Of a DNA stretch of 49,970 nt, positions 31,369 through 39,646 are shown one piece after another. A model generated the notes under the pieces. The model worked only from the letters and a program-made list of their open reading frames with translations. It had not been told where the DNA came from and did not search any database. Position 1 is the stretch's first letter; each line of letters starts with the position of its first letter. This DNA is from Nitrospirota bacterium (GTDB lineage: Bacteria > Nitrospirota > Thermodesulfovibrionia > UBA6902). The translations under genes and the position numbers were made by a program. The DNA is taken from positions 84,324 through 134,293 of the forward strand of contig JACQZF010000032.1 in assembly GCA_016213945.1 (NCBI GenBank), written 5' to 3'.

Positions 31369-31745
31369 ACGGAAGCATACTTGTAATTGACGATGAAGAG
31401 AGCATCAGATACACCTTTGAAAATTTTCTTTTAGAGGCCGGGCACAGCGTTGTAACTGCAAAGGATTTTCCCGAAGCCGCCCGCGAGATCGGTAAAACGC
31501 AGTTTGACCTTATCATCACGGACATCATACTTGGAGGAAAAACAGGGATTGATATTCTGCGCCTGCTAAATGAGAAAGGAATTGTTTGCCCGGTAGTTGT
31601 CATAACCGGATATCCTTCTATTGAAACCGCTGCCGAGGCCGTCAAACTGAGCGCTTTTGACTACGTCATGAAGCCCGTGACAAAAGATACGCTTTTAAAT
31701 ATTGTAAAAAAAGCCTTGGCTTTAAAAAAACTTCCTAATAAATAA
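31365..31745 (+). CDS. Single-domain response regulator
   Basis: 126 residues, receiver domain only. VIDDEES is the acidic pocket, IITDIIL contains the phosphoacceptor Asp, VITGY has the switch Thr, and MKPV carries the conserved Lys. There is no output domain, so it works by protein contact or phosphotransfer. AAGGAG is five bases before the ATG. Its coupled kinase gene (31051-31368) is truncated, so it is either orphaned or served by another kinase. Confidence 0.92.
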   Translation: MNGSILVIDDEESIRYTFENFLLEAGHSVVTAKDFPEAAREIGKTQFDLIITDIILGGKTGIDILRLLNEKGIVCPVVVITGYPSIETAAEAVKLSAFDYVMKPVTKDTLLNIVKKALALKKLPNK

Positions 31746-31769
31746 CACCTGGTTATTCGCCTTCTTTTT

Positions 31770-31798
31770 TTGACGTATTCCCGATTTCCCATTATAAT
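31770..31798 (+). promoter_or_regulatory. Leaderless sigma70 promoter of the MarC-family gene
   Basis: -35 TTGACG (31770-31775), 17-base spacer, perfect -10 TATAAT (31793-31798), then six bases to the ATG. No Shine-Dalgarno sequence can fit. Confidence 0.7.
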
Positions 31799-31804
31799 CT
31801 ATCC

Positions 31805-32392
31805 ATGCTCGAAGCCATAAGAAATCTGCCGATAACGTTTATCCCCATCTTTGTCGCGATGGATGTGTTTGCTGTTCTTCCTATATTCATTGCCGTTACA
31901 AGCGAAATATCCGGGGCTGAAAAAAAATTAATCGTCAAGCAATCAATAGTGACCGCTCTTGCCGTAAGCCTTGCCTTTGTCGCAGTCGGAGAAGCGATCT
32001 TTAGAATACTTGGCATTACCGTCGACGACTTTAAGATAGCGGGCGGCCTGGTCCTTCTGGTTATAGCCGTGCTTGATCTCCTGCGATACGGCGGTGAGCG
32101 CAGAAGGCTTGAAGACACAGTAGGCGTTGTGCCTATCGGCGTGCCCTTGATAGTCGGTCCAGCTGTCCTGACCACACTGATCGTCCTGATCGACCACTAC
32201 GGCATTGCACCGACCGTGATATCTCTTGTCCTGAACTTAATTATAGTATGGGGAACTTTTGTTCATGCGGAAAAAATAACCCGGCTGATCGGTAAAAATG
32301 GCATTGTCGCGCTTTCAAAAATCATGGCGATCCTGCTCGCCTCGATCGCCGTGATGATGATCCGCCTCGGGGTTGAGCACCTTGTCAAATAA
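31805..32392 (+). CDS. MarC-family integral membrane protein
   Basis: 195 residues with about six TM helices. The N-terminal FIPIFVAMDVFAVLPIFIAV and the central IAGGLVLLVIAVLDLL and VGVVPIGVPLIVGPAVLTTLIVL segments are typical of the MarC/YchE family. The function is unsettled, and the name's link to antibiotic resistance was not confirmed for the family. The promoter lies six bases upstream of the ATG. Confidence 0.92.
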   Translation: MLEAIRNLPITFIPIFVAMDVFAVLPIFIAVTSEISGAEKKLIVKQSIVTALAVSLAFVAVGEAIFRILGITVDDFKIAGGLVLLVIAVLDLLRYGGERRRLEDTVGVVPIGVPLIVGPAVLTTLIVLIDHYGIAPTVISLVLNLIIVWGTFVHAEKITRLIGKNGIVALSKIMAILLASIAVMMIRLGVEHLVK

Positions 32393-32396
32393 CAAA

Positions 32397-32807
32397 ATGG
32401 AACTTATTGACGACCAATACTGCTTCGTGTGCGGGAAGAAAAACCCGATGGGCTTGAAACTAAGTTTTTCTTTTGACGGAAAAACCATAAAGACGGAATT
32501 CATCCCGAAGAAAGAACACCAGGGATATTTCAATATCGTCCACGGCGGGATAATATCGACCCTCCTTGACGAGGCAATGGTCAAGCTCGCGATAGAACTT
32601 GGGATGCCTGCTGTCACTGCGCAGATGGATATCCGTTTGAGAAAGGCATTAGGCATCGGCGAGAAAATAATTGTTCATGCGGAGATGACCAGGGTAACGA
32701 AAAAAATATTGGAAGCTTACGCAAAAGCAGAGACAAAAGACGGTATGATCGTTGCCGATGCTACGGGGAAGCTGATGAAGATAAATTCTGAAATTACAAT
32801 GCTCTAA
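32397..32807 (+). CDS. PaaI-family thioesterase (4HBT hotdog)
   Basis: 136 residues. The N-terminus [16 protein letters not shown] and [17 protein letters not shown] are hallmarks of the PaaI-type hotdog thioesterase family, which hydrolyses acyl-CoA esters. The Asp/Glu in the HGG...DE segment would be catalytic. The ATG at 32397 is chosen; a TTG at 32373 overlaps marC and has no better ribosome-binding site. It probably shares the marC transcript and is convergent with the Nudix gene, overlapping it by a few bases. Confidence 0.85.
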   Translation: MELIDDQYCFVCGKKNPMGLKLSFSFDGKTIKTEFIPKKEHQGYFNIVHGGIISTLLDEAMVKLAIELGMPAVTAQMDIRLRKALGIGEKIIVHAEMTRVTKKILEAYAKAETKDGMIVADATGKLMKINSEITML

Positions 32808-33205
32808 TATTTCCGGTTGAAATAATCCTCAAGGATCTGTCTGTGGTCAAAGGCTATTTCCTGCGGCAGGGTTTCCCTCGTGAAGATGCCGGCCTCTTTC
32901 GCGTCATCACCCGCCTCCGGTCTGCCTGACGCGGCGGCAATAAAAATTGTGGACACCGTGTGATGCCTCGGGTCCCGTCCGGGGGCAGAATATGTGTGAA
33001 ACTGTCTGACAAGCCTGATATCAAGCCCTGTTTCTTCTTTTGCCTCCCGGCACACGGCGGCCTCAAGCGGTTCTCCGTAATCGACAAAACCTCCGGGTAT
33101 CGCCCATCCCGGCGGAGGGTTTTTCCTTTTGATGAGCACTATCCCTCCTTCTATTTCTATGATCGCGTCAACTGTAAGAAACGGGTTTTTAGGTTTGGAT
33201 TCCAT
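32804..33205 (-). CDS. Nudix hydrolase
   Basis: 133 residues with an exact Nudix box (G39-x5-E45-x7-R53-E54-A55-x-E57-E58-x-G60), which binds Mg2+ and cleaves nucleoside diphosphates linked to another group. The short length and PGGFVDYGE start resemble ADP-ribose pyrophosphatase and MutT-type enzymes; the substrate is uncertain. Its 3' end overlaps the convergent thioesterase gene. Confidence 0.93.
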   Translation of the reverse strand: MESKPKNPFLTVDAIIEIEGGIVLIKRKNPPPGWAIPGGFVDYGEPLEAAVCREAKEETGLDIRLVRQFHTYSAPGRDPRHHTVSTIFIAAASGRPEAGDDAKEAGIFTRETLPQEIAFDHRQILEDYFNRKY

Positions 33206-33216
33206 GGGGGAGTCTG

Positions 33217-33453
33217 TTACTGATTTTCTGTCGGTATGGTAAATTCCTTTTCAGGGGAAATGGTTGATACGGCGTGTTTATACACGAGCTGCTGGGTGTC
33301 ATTATTCTTAAGCAGGATCACAAATTTGTCAAAACCCTTTATCAAGCCCTTCAGGCGAGTGCCGTTGACGAGGAATATTGTGACCGGGATCTTCTCTTTT
33401 CTTATCCCGTTGAGATAAAGGTCTTGAAGTTTGTGGTCTGCGTTGTTGATCAT
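33217..33453 (-). CDS. hfq: RNA chaperone Hfq
   Basis: 78 residues. The Sm1 motif ([27 protein letters not shown]) and Sm2 (YKHAVSTI) are complete, forming the hexameric ring that pairs small RNAs with mRNAs. GGAG lies seven bases before the ATG. It follows miaA on the same strand, the order also seen in many other bacteria, here with an 88-base spacer. Confidence 0.97.
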   Translation of the reverse strand: MINNADHKLQDLYLNGIRKEKIPVTIFLVNGTRLKGLIKGFDKFVILLKNNDTQQLVYKHAVSTISPEKEFTIPTENQ

Positions 33454-33541
33454 ATGACGTCTCCTTTTTAAAGATTATCTATTGATGCACTGCAAAGTCT
33501 TTAACTGCACTTTCCGAGCTTAAGATCCCAATCAGCACTCA

Positions 33542-34483
33542 TTAAGAGTAAATCAATTTCTTCAGAATTTCAACATTACTTATGACCTTTTCAAATATCC
33601 TGTCCGGCTCCATGATGCCCGTTATGTCCACCCAGTTTATATCAGGCTCTTTTTTAAACCATGTGACATGCCGTTTGGCATACATCTTCGTGTGCTTTTT
33701 CAGCAGCCGCACTGCTTCTTCAAATCCGATCTGCCCGTTAATGTGCTGCGTCATCTCTTTGTATCCAAGCGCCTGCATCGCGGTCCTGTCCGGGTCCATC
33801 TTCAGCAGGTCCTGCGCCTCATGCAAGAGGCCTCTTTCTATCATTGTGTCAATGCGGGCTTCGATCAATCCGTAAAGCTCTTTCCTGTCCCGGCTGAGCC
33901 CTATCTTGATAAAATTGTACATCGCGGGTTTTGTTTCTGCCTTCTGAAATTCCGAGATCGTTTTGTCCCCGCCTGCTGAAACCTCGATAGCGCGAATGGT
34001 CCTTCTCAGATCGTTCGGACTGATCCTCGCCGCCGCTTCCGGGTCAATAGAGCTCAGGTATTTGTGAAGATGCCCTTTGCCAAAAGTCTTTTCTTCTTCC
34101 TTTAATCGCTCCCTTAACGGCCAATCCGCAGGTGGGCCGTCAAAGAGTCCCCTAGTAAGCGACCTGATATAAAGCCCGGTCCCTCCGGCGATTATGGGGA
34201 TCTTATTAATCCCGTGCAGGCCATCAATTATTTGCACGGCCCTTTCTTTGAACATCCCCGCGCTGAAAGGCTGATCAGGAGAAAGAATGTTTATTAAATG
34301 ATGCGGGACTTCTTTCAGTTCATCAGGCGAAGGCTTCGCGGTGCCTATGTCCATGTGGCGGTAGATCTGCATTGAGTCCGCGCTGATGATCTCCGTGCTC
34401 AAAGCCTTTGCAAGCTTGAGCGAGACCCCTGTCTTCCCAACAGCCGTAGGCCCGAGGATGATGATAACAATTTTATCCTGCAT
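33542..34483 (-). CDS. miaA: tRNA dimethylallyltransferase MiaA
   Basis: 313 residues. It adds dimethylallyl to A37 of tRNAs that read codons starting with U, including serine and selenocysteine tRNAs. ILGPTAVGKTGVS is the P-loop, and SADSMQIYRHMDIGTAKP and GGTGLYI are conserved. The C-terminal HVTWFKKEPDINW segment matches the family end. GGAG lies seven bases before the ATG. Confidence 0.97.
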   Translation of the reverse strand: MQDKIVIIILGPTAVGKTGVSLKLAKALSTEIISADSMQIYRHMDIGTAKPSPDELKEVPHHLINILSPDQPFSAGMFKERAVQIIDGLHGINKIPIIAGGTGLYIRSLTRGLFDGPPADWPLRERLKEEEKTFGKGHLHKYLSSIDPEAAARISPNDLRRTIRAIEVSAGGDKTISEFQKAETKPAMYNFIKIGLSRDRKELYGLIEARIDTMIERGLLHEAQDLLKMDPDRTAMQALGYKEMTQHINGQIGFEEAVRLLKKHTKMYAKRHVTWFKKEPDINWVDITGIMEPDRIFEKVISNVEILKKLIYS

Positions 34484-34528
34484 AAGATTGCTCCAGAATC
34501 TCTTTAATCGACAACAAAACAGTAGCTG

Positions 34529-34577
34529 GTAGTTAGTAGCCAGTAGTTAGGGGTCCCAACTACTGGCTACTAACTAC
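34529..34577. repeat. Perfect 20-base inverted repeat upstream of miaA
   Basis: Arms 34529-34548 and 34558-34577 are exact reverse complements (GTAGTTAGTAGCCAGTAGTT), with a 9-base loop; imperfect pairing extends outward. It lies between miaA and the divergent GH57-type gene. Confidence 0.75.
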
Positions 34578-34658
34578 TGACTACCCTCATTCCAATATCC
34601 ATCGACCACCAACAAGCTGATCAAGCAATTATAACCGACAACGATGGTTGAAAAACAA

Positions 34659-34687
34659 TTGTCATCAGGGCGATCACCTGCTATGAT
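34659..34687 (+). promoter_or_regulatory. Putative leaderless promoter of the GH57-type gene
   Basis: -35 TTGTCA (34659-34664), 17-base spacer, -10 TATGAT (34682-34687), then seven bases to the ATG at 34695. It fits the start codon that matches the protein family. Confidence 0.6.
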
Positions 34688-34694
34688 TTGCTAT

Positions 34695-37118
34695 ATGGAA
34701 AAGTATATCTGCCTGCACGGGCATTTTTATCAGCCGCCGAGGGAGAACGCGTGGCTTGAGGAAGTCGAGCTTCAGGATTCCGCTCATCCCTACCACGACT
34801 GGAACGAGAGGATAAAGGCGGAATGTTACGCGCCGAATACGGCGTCAAGAATTCTCGATACCGACGGCAGGATAACTGATATTGTTAACAACTATTCAAA
34901 GATCAGTTTCGATTACGGGCCCACCCTCCTGTCGTGGATGGAGCGGCACAGCCCTGAAACATACCAGGCCATCATCGAGGCGGACAGGCAAAGCATGGAA
35001 AACTTCTCAGGGCACGGCTCGGCAATGGCGCAGGCATACAGTCACATGATCATGCCCCTTGCAAACAGGAGGGACAAATATACGCAGGTGCTATGGGGGA
35101 TCAGGGATTTTGAATACAGGTTCAAACGGTTTCCCGAAGGCATGTGGCTTCCTGAGACTGCCGTTGATGTGGAGACCCTCGATATCCTTGCTGAGCTCGG
35201 CATATCCTTTACAGTCCTCGCGCCGCGCCAGGCACGCAGGGCGCGTAAATCAGGTCGGGGCTCACGGTGGCAGAACGTCTCAGAGGGGAAGATCGACCCG
35301 ACCACCGCCTATCTCTGCCGCCTGCCGTCAGGCAGGAATATAAACCTGTTCTTTTATGACGGCCCGATCTCCCAGGACGTTGCCTTCAGCGGCCTGCTCG
35401 GTAACGGTGAGGAGTTTGCCCGCAGGCTCACTGGCGCTTTCTTCGATAAAAGGAGCTGGCCCCAGATCGTGCATATCGCAACTGACGGCGAGACTTACGG
35501 CCACCATCACCGGGGCGGAGACATGGCGCTCGCCTACTGCCTGCATTATATTGAATCCAAAAAGCTTGCAAAGCTCACAAACTACGGCGAGTACCTTGAG
35601 AAACATCCTCCAGCATATGAAGTTGAGATCTTTGAAAATTCCTCATGGAGCTGCATACACGGCATAGAGAGGTGGCGGGACAACTGCGGCTGCCACACGG
35701 GCACGCGCGAGGGGTGGACGCAGGAATGGAGGAAGCCTTTGAGGGAGGCGCTTGATGAACTGAGGTATGCCGCAATTCCCATGTTTGAAGAAGGCCTCCG
35801 GGACCTTTTAAAAAATCCGTGGCAGGCGCGGGATGATTACATCTCTGTCATCCTTGACAGGGACGAGGAGAATGTCAAACGGTTCTTCCTGAGGAACGCC
35901 GCTAAAAAACTTACGCGTGAGGAAAAGACAAGGGCCCTGAAATATCTTGAGATGCAGAGACACGCCATGCTGATGTATACGAGCTGCGGATGGTTCTTCG
36001 ACGAAGTGTCAGGAATAGAGACCGTGCAGATAATGCAATACGCGGCAAAGGTCATTCAGTTTGCATTGGAATTAAAAGGCGCGTCCCTTGAGGCCGATTT
36101 TGTGGACGCCCTCGCCAACGCGCCGAGCAATGTGTACGGTAACGCAGCAAAGCCCTATGAGATGTTTGTTAAACCCTCAAGCGTTGATCTCCTGCGGGTC
36201 GGTGCGCATTATGTGATATCGTCTGTTTTCCATGAGTATCCTCAAACAGCAGCGATATTCTGTTATTCGGTAAAGACAGAGGAATATAATGTGTGGAAAA
36301 AAGAAAAGCAGAAACTTGCCGCCGGGAAGCTCCGCATCATTTCAAATATTACCCTGGAAGAAAAGTCGCTCATCTTTGCGGTGCTGCATCTCGGGTACCA
36401 GAACATTTTCGCCGGGGTAAAGGAATTTGACGGAGACAAACCCTACATTGCCATGCAGCAGGACCTGCAAAAAACTTTTGAAGGCGGAGACTTTTCCTCT
36501 GTTGAAACGCTCATATACAAGCATTTCGGTGAGAGGATCTTCTCTTTATCACACCTCTTCCGGGACGAGCAGAGAAAGATCATGCAGCAGATACTCGACC
36601 TGGCGTATGAAGGCATTGACGCCTCATGCAGACAGATATACGAAAACTACTACGCCATAATGGACCTCTTCCCGTCTCTCAATATGAAGGTCCCCGCAGC
36701 GTTCAGCGCGGCTGCCGGTCATATCATAAACAGGGACTTAAAGAAAATATTTGAAGAAGGAGACATCAAAATAGAGAAACTTGAAAAGCTTATCCCCGAG
36801 ATCAAAAAATGGTCCGTGGAGCTTGATGCCGCGACAGTGGGCTACGTTGCCGGCTCAAGAATAAACTCCCTCATGGAGGAACTCGCGCAGCGGCCTGAAG
36901 ATGCCGTGCTCATTGACAGGACAGAGAACATCCTGAAGCTTACAAGGATGCTCCCCGTGGAGCTCGACCTCTGGAAGGCGCAGAACATATACTTCTCGAT
37001 AAATAAAAAACTTTATAAGGCCATGAAGGACGAAGCATCAAAAGGAGAAAACGCCAGCCAGAAATGGGTCCACTCCTTCCGCAAACTCGGCCATCACCTG
37101 CATGTAAAAGTTTCGTGA
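34695..37118 (+). CDS. GH57-like glycoside hydrolase with DUF3536
   Basis: 807 residues. The N-terminal half resembles family 57 glycoside hydrolases: YICLHGHFYQPPREN, GTGSAMAQAYSH-like FSGHGSAMAQAYSH, and FPEGMWLPETAVDVETLDIL around the expected catalytic acid region. The C-terminal part matches DUF3536-type sequence. Such proteins probably act on alpha-glucans inside the cell (no signal peptide). The ATG at 34695 is preferred over 34644, since the family consensus begins there and the promoter lies just before it. No glycogen genes are adjacent. Confidence 0.85.
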   Translation: MEKYICLHGHFYQPPRENAWLEEVELQDSAHPYHDWNERIKAECYAPNTASRILDTDGRITDIVNNYSKISFDYGPTLLSWMERHSPETYQAIIEADRQSMENFSGHGSAMAQAYSHMIMPLANRRDKYTQVLWGIRDFEYRFKRFPEGMWLPETAVDVETLDILAELGISFTVLAPRQARRARKSGRGSRWQNVSEGKIDPTTAYLCRLPSGRNINLFFYDGPISQDVAFSGLLGNGEEFARRLTGAFFDKRSWPQIVHIATDGETYGHHHRGGDMALAYCLHYIESKKLAKLTNYGEYLEKHPPAYEVEIFENSSWSCIHGIERWRDNCGCHTGTREGWTQEWRKPLREALDELRYAAIPMFEEGLRDLLKNPWQARDDYISVILDRDEENVKRFFLRNAAKKLTREEKTRALKYLEMQRHAMLMYTSCGWFFDEVSGIETVQIMQYAAKVIQFALELKGASLEADFVDALANAPSNVYGNAAKPYEMFVKPSSVDLLRVGAHYVISSVFHEYPQTAAIFCYSVKTEEYNVWKKEKQKLAAGKLRIISNITLEEKSLIFAVLHLGYQNIFAGVKEFDGDKPYIAMQQDLQKTFEGGDFSSVETLIYKHFGERIFSLSHLFRDEQRKIMQQILDLAYEGIDASCRQIYENYYAIMDLFPSLNMKVPAAFSAAAGHIINRDLKKIFEEGDIKIEKLEKLIPEIKKWSVELDAATVGYVAGSRINSLMEELAQRPEDAVLIDRTENILKLTRMLPVELDLWKAQNIYFSINKKLYKAMKDEASKGENASQKWVHSFRKLGHHLHVKVS

Positions 37119-37140
37119 AAAGCTCAGTCTCCGGCATCCC

Positions 37141-37491
37141 TCATCCCCTGAACTGCTCCTTCAACCTCCTGAATCTCGGTTCGTAAATGAGATCGAACAG
37201 ATCGATCTTATCCGGGAAGAGCTCCAATATCCTCTCCCTGAGTTTCTGCTTTTCTATTTCGACATCAATCATCGGATAGTCACTGCCGACGATCAGGGAA
37301 GCGATCCGGTCGGCCATGGCCCTTATCTCCCTGACCTTCCTGTCTTCAGAGCTCCGCGCATAAAGCGTCTCGTCCGTCATCTTCTCATGCTTGAACGTGA
37401 CTGTCCTTCCGCAGACGCACGTAATGGACCGGTCAAATTCAAACAGGGTGACATCATAATCCCTGCCGCAATTTCCGCACCTGATTGCCAT
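37141..37491 (-). CDS. Conserved hypothetical protein with N-terminal zinc-ribbon
   Basis: 116 residues. C5-x2-C8 (RCGNCGRDYD) and the later CVCG form a likely zinc knuckle in the first 30 residues; the rest is helical and charged (KVREIRAMADRIASLIVG, IDVEIEKQKLRERILELFP). I do not recognise the family. It diverges from the THEP1-type NTPase gene with 79 bases between starts, and each has a -10 box close to its ATG. A -10 box is six bases before this ATG. Confidence 0.7.
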   Translation of the reverse strand: MAIRCGNCGRDYDVTLFEFDRSITCVCGRTVTFKHEKMTDETLYARSSEDRKVREIRAMADRIASLIVGSDYPMIDVEIEKQKLRERILELFPDKIDLFDLIYEPRFRRLKEQFRG

Positions 37492-37497
37492 ACTTGA

Positions 37498-37526
37498 ATA
37501 ATACGACGAACAGCCAGTTGCTGCAA
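37498..37526 (-). promoter_or_regulatory. Putative leaderless promoter of the zinc-ribbon gene
   Basis: -10 TATTAT (37498-37503) is six bases from the ATG. A weak -35 TTGCAG (37521-37526) is 17 bases upstream. Confidence 0.4.
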
Positions 37527-37558
37527 CAAAGTAAAGGATGCGATGCCGGAAAATCGGT

Positions 37559-37564
37559 TACAAT
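37559..37564 (+). promoter_or_regulatory. -10 box six bases before the THEP1-type NTPase start
   Basis: TACAAT followed by six bases and the ATG. No convincing -35 is present. Confidence 0.4.
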
Positions 37565-37570
37565 TAGCAT

Positions 37571-38104
37571 ATGGCCGATCTGAAGAAGAACATCTTCCTG
37601 ACAGGCGCTCCTTCGTCCGGGAAAACCACAGTCATAAAGAAGGTGATCGCGCGCCTGCAGCATCCTGTAACAGGATTCTACACCGAGGAGGAGCGGGTGG
37701 CAGGCAAGCGGGTCGGGTTTGTCATGAAGACCCTTGATGGGAGAACGGGCTATCTCGCCCATCAGGACATCCGGTCTGATCTTCACATACGGCGGTACGC
37801 GGTCAGCATCGAGAATATTGAGACTATCGCGACTCCCTCGATTGCGCCCCTCAACAGGCATATCATCATCCTTGATGAGATCGGGAAGATGGAGTGTTTC
37901 TCCGAGGTTTTCAAACAGGCCGCGCTCGCTGCCCTTGATTCACCCAATATTGTGATAGGCACAATCACCCTCGGCGGCGATGAGTTCATCACGCGGATCA
38001 AAAGCAGGGGAGATATCGAGATACATGAGGTGACACAGGAGAACAGGGATGCGCTGTCTGATATAATTCTGGAGCGCGTAGCACACCTCCTCAAGCAGCA
38101 TTGA
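37571..38104 (+). CDS. THEP1-type nucleoside-triphosphatase
   Basis: 177 residues. Walker A GAPSSGKT (residues 12-19), Walker B IIILDEIGKME (about residues 95-105), and TGFYTEEERVAGKRVGF match the NTPase_1/THEP1 family. These enzymes hydrolyse NTPs in vitro; their cellular role is unclear. The length is normal and no Shine-Dalgarno site precedes the ATG. Confidence 0.9.
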   Translation: MADLKKNIFLTGAPSSGKTTVIKKVIARLQHPVTGFYTEEERVAGKRVGFVMKTLDGRTGYLAHQDIRSDLHIRRYAVSIENIETIATPSIAPLNRHIIILDEIGKMECFSEVFKQAALAALDSPNIVIGTITLGGDEFITRIKSRGDIEIHEVTQENRDALSDIILERVAHLLKQH

Positions 38105-38115
38105 AGGAACTTCTT

Positions 38116-39336
38116 TCATGGCAATTGAGAAAGCCATTGATACGCGGGAGCAATGAGGATCTTGTTCCTGTCATTTGATAGCAGCTTGTAGCTGCTCCCT
38201 TCGTTTATAAGCTGTACTGCCGGTACTTTCAATGCACGCTGAAATATTTGAAGGGATTTCGAAGGCTGTTCGTCGGAGAATTTTGCTTCGATCAAAAGTA
38301 ACGGTTCTCTATTATTTGCAAGCAGGAAATCTACTTCCTGTTTTTCCTTGTTCTTGATAAAATGCAGAGAGAAATCCCCGTATCCCTTGTCATTCCACAA
38401 TGTGACCGCCCTGTAGAGTTCCATGGCGACCATGTTTTCAAAGCGTGCAGACGCACTTTTAATCCTCGGTGCATCCCAGAGGTAAACCTTCCTCTCTTTC
38501 TGAATAGCGCGCGTAATCTTTCCTGTCCACGTCGGAATGCTGAAGACAAGGAAGAACCTCTCGAACACATCAAGCCAGTTTCTGACCGTGTTGTAGGATA
38601 CCTTCAGGTCATTTGCAAGCGACTGTACTGAAAGCGGGCTGCCAATCTTTGAAGGAAGTAATAAGTAAAGTGTCTCCACATCAGTAATGGATTTCATATC
38701 AACAATGTCCCTGATATCCTCCCGGATCAACTGACGCGAATAAGTATTGGACCAGCGCCGGTATGTTGTTGCCTTTCCCGACAGATATGGTTCAGGGAAG
38801 CCGCTGAGGCTTGAAAGTAAATTCCAGATCTCTTTATTCTTCTTTGCATGTTCCATACTGATGCGTAAAGGACCTTTGAGAAAAGCCTTTACCGGAATAT
38901 TTCTGTTCCCTAACTCAGCTATAGTAAAAGGGAATAAATGGAACATGTAATAACGGCCTGCCAGAGAGTCGCCGCCTTTCTGATATATATCAAGCCTGCC
39001 GCTGCCTGAAACAATAAATTTATAGCTTTCATGAAACTGATCGTATACGCCCTTAAGATAGTTCTTCCAGTCCTTGTACTTGTGAATCTCATCAAGGATG
39101 ATCAGCGGAGTTGAGGAATCTTTACGTTTGATGCCTTCAAAAAATGCGGGATTAGAAAAGAAGTGTGTGCGATGTTCCGCAATGTCCCAGTTGAAATAGT
39201 AATTGTTTGGATAAGTGCGCGCGATAAGTTTCGAGAGAGTAGTCTTACCCGACTGACGCGGGCCCGCAATAAAGATCATGCTTTTTCCGGCAGCAAGCTC
39301 CTGCCATATCCTGATATAAAAACTGCGGTTATGCAT
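38116..39336 (-). CDS. AAA-family ATPase with DUF4143 domain
   Basis: 406 residues. Walker A AGPRQSGKT (about residues 24-32) and the LIILDEIHKYKDW Walker B are followed by a C-terminal DUF4143-like region (KEKQEVDFLLANNREPLLLIEAK, a nuclease-like E-x-K pattern). A helix-turn-helix-like stretch, VQSLANDLKVSYNTVRNWL, lies between. This is a widespread accessory family of unknown function, often in variable genome regions. It sits between the THEP1-type NTPase and selC. Two TTGACT -35-like boxes precede it. Confidence 0.88.
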   Translation of the reverse strand: MHNRSFYIRIWQELAAGKSMIFIAGPRQSGKTTLSKLIARTYPNNYYFNWDIAEHRTHFFSNPAFFEGIKRKDSSTPLIILDEIHKYKDWKNYLKGVYDQFHESYKFIVSGSGRLDIYQKGGDSLAGRYYMFHLFPFTIAELGNRNIPVKAFLKGPLRISMEHAKKNKEIWNLLSSLSGFPEPYLSGKATTYRRWSNTYSRQLIREDIRDIVDMKSITDVETLYLLLPSKIGSPLSVQSLANDLKVSYNTVRNWLDVFERFFLVFSIPTWTGKITRAIQKERKVYLWDAPRIKSASARFENMVAMELYRAVTLWNDKGYGDFSLHFIKNKEKQEVDFLLANNREPLLLIEAKFSDEQPSKSLQIFQRALKVPAVQLINEGSSYKLLSNDRNKILIAPAYQWLSQLP

Positions 39337-39342
39337 ATAACC

Positions 39343-39370
39343 ATTTTACATATCACTGAAAAATAGTCAA
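39343..39370 (-). promoter_or_regulatory. Putative leaderless promoter of the DUF4143 ATPase gene
   Basis: -35 TTGACT (39365-39370), 16-base spacer, -10 TAAAAT (39343-39348), six bases to the ATG. A second TTGACT 32 bases upstream (39397-39402) with TATAGT may be a further promoter. Confidence 0.5.
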
Positions 39371-39492
39371 GACTATATTTAATTACGGTGAAATATAGTC
39401 AATAGTGCTTTCTGAATGCTGGCAGGCTGATTTACCATATGGTGAGGACGGGGCGCTTTTAAGCGCTTACCATGATTTACAACAAAAATCAT

Positions 39493-39590
39493 TGGCGGGA
39501 GCGTGTGGGAATCGAACCCACCCTGCCCACTTGTGGCAGGCAACACCGGATTTGAAGTCCGGGAGGGACACCAGAACCCTATACACTCCC
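39493..39590 (-). tRNA. selC: tRNA-Sec (anticodon UCA)
   Basis: A 98-base tRNA with an 8-base acceptor stem (GGGAGTGT with ACGCTCCC), which is the tRNA-Sec hallmark, plus discriminator G and encoded CCA. The anticodon TCA is at 39553-39555 in the loop CTTCAAA. A long variable arm (GCCTGCCACAAGTGGGCAGG) and a GGGTTCGATTCCC T-arm follow. It lies downstream of selA and selB on the same strand. Confidence 0.97.
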
Positions 39591-39646
39591 AGTGCATTAC
39601 ATGATACCTGTTTTTTCTGCCCAAGGCAACCGCGTTGAGCAGGCAG

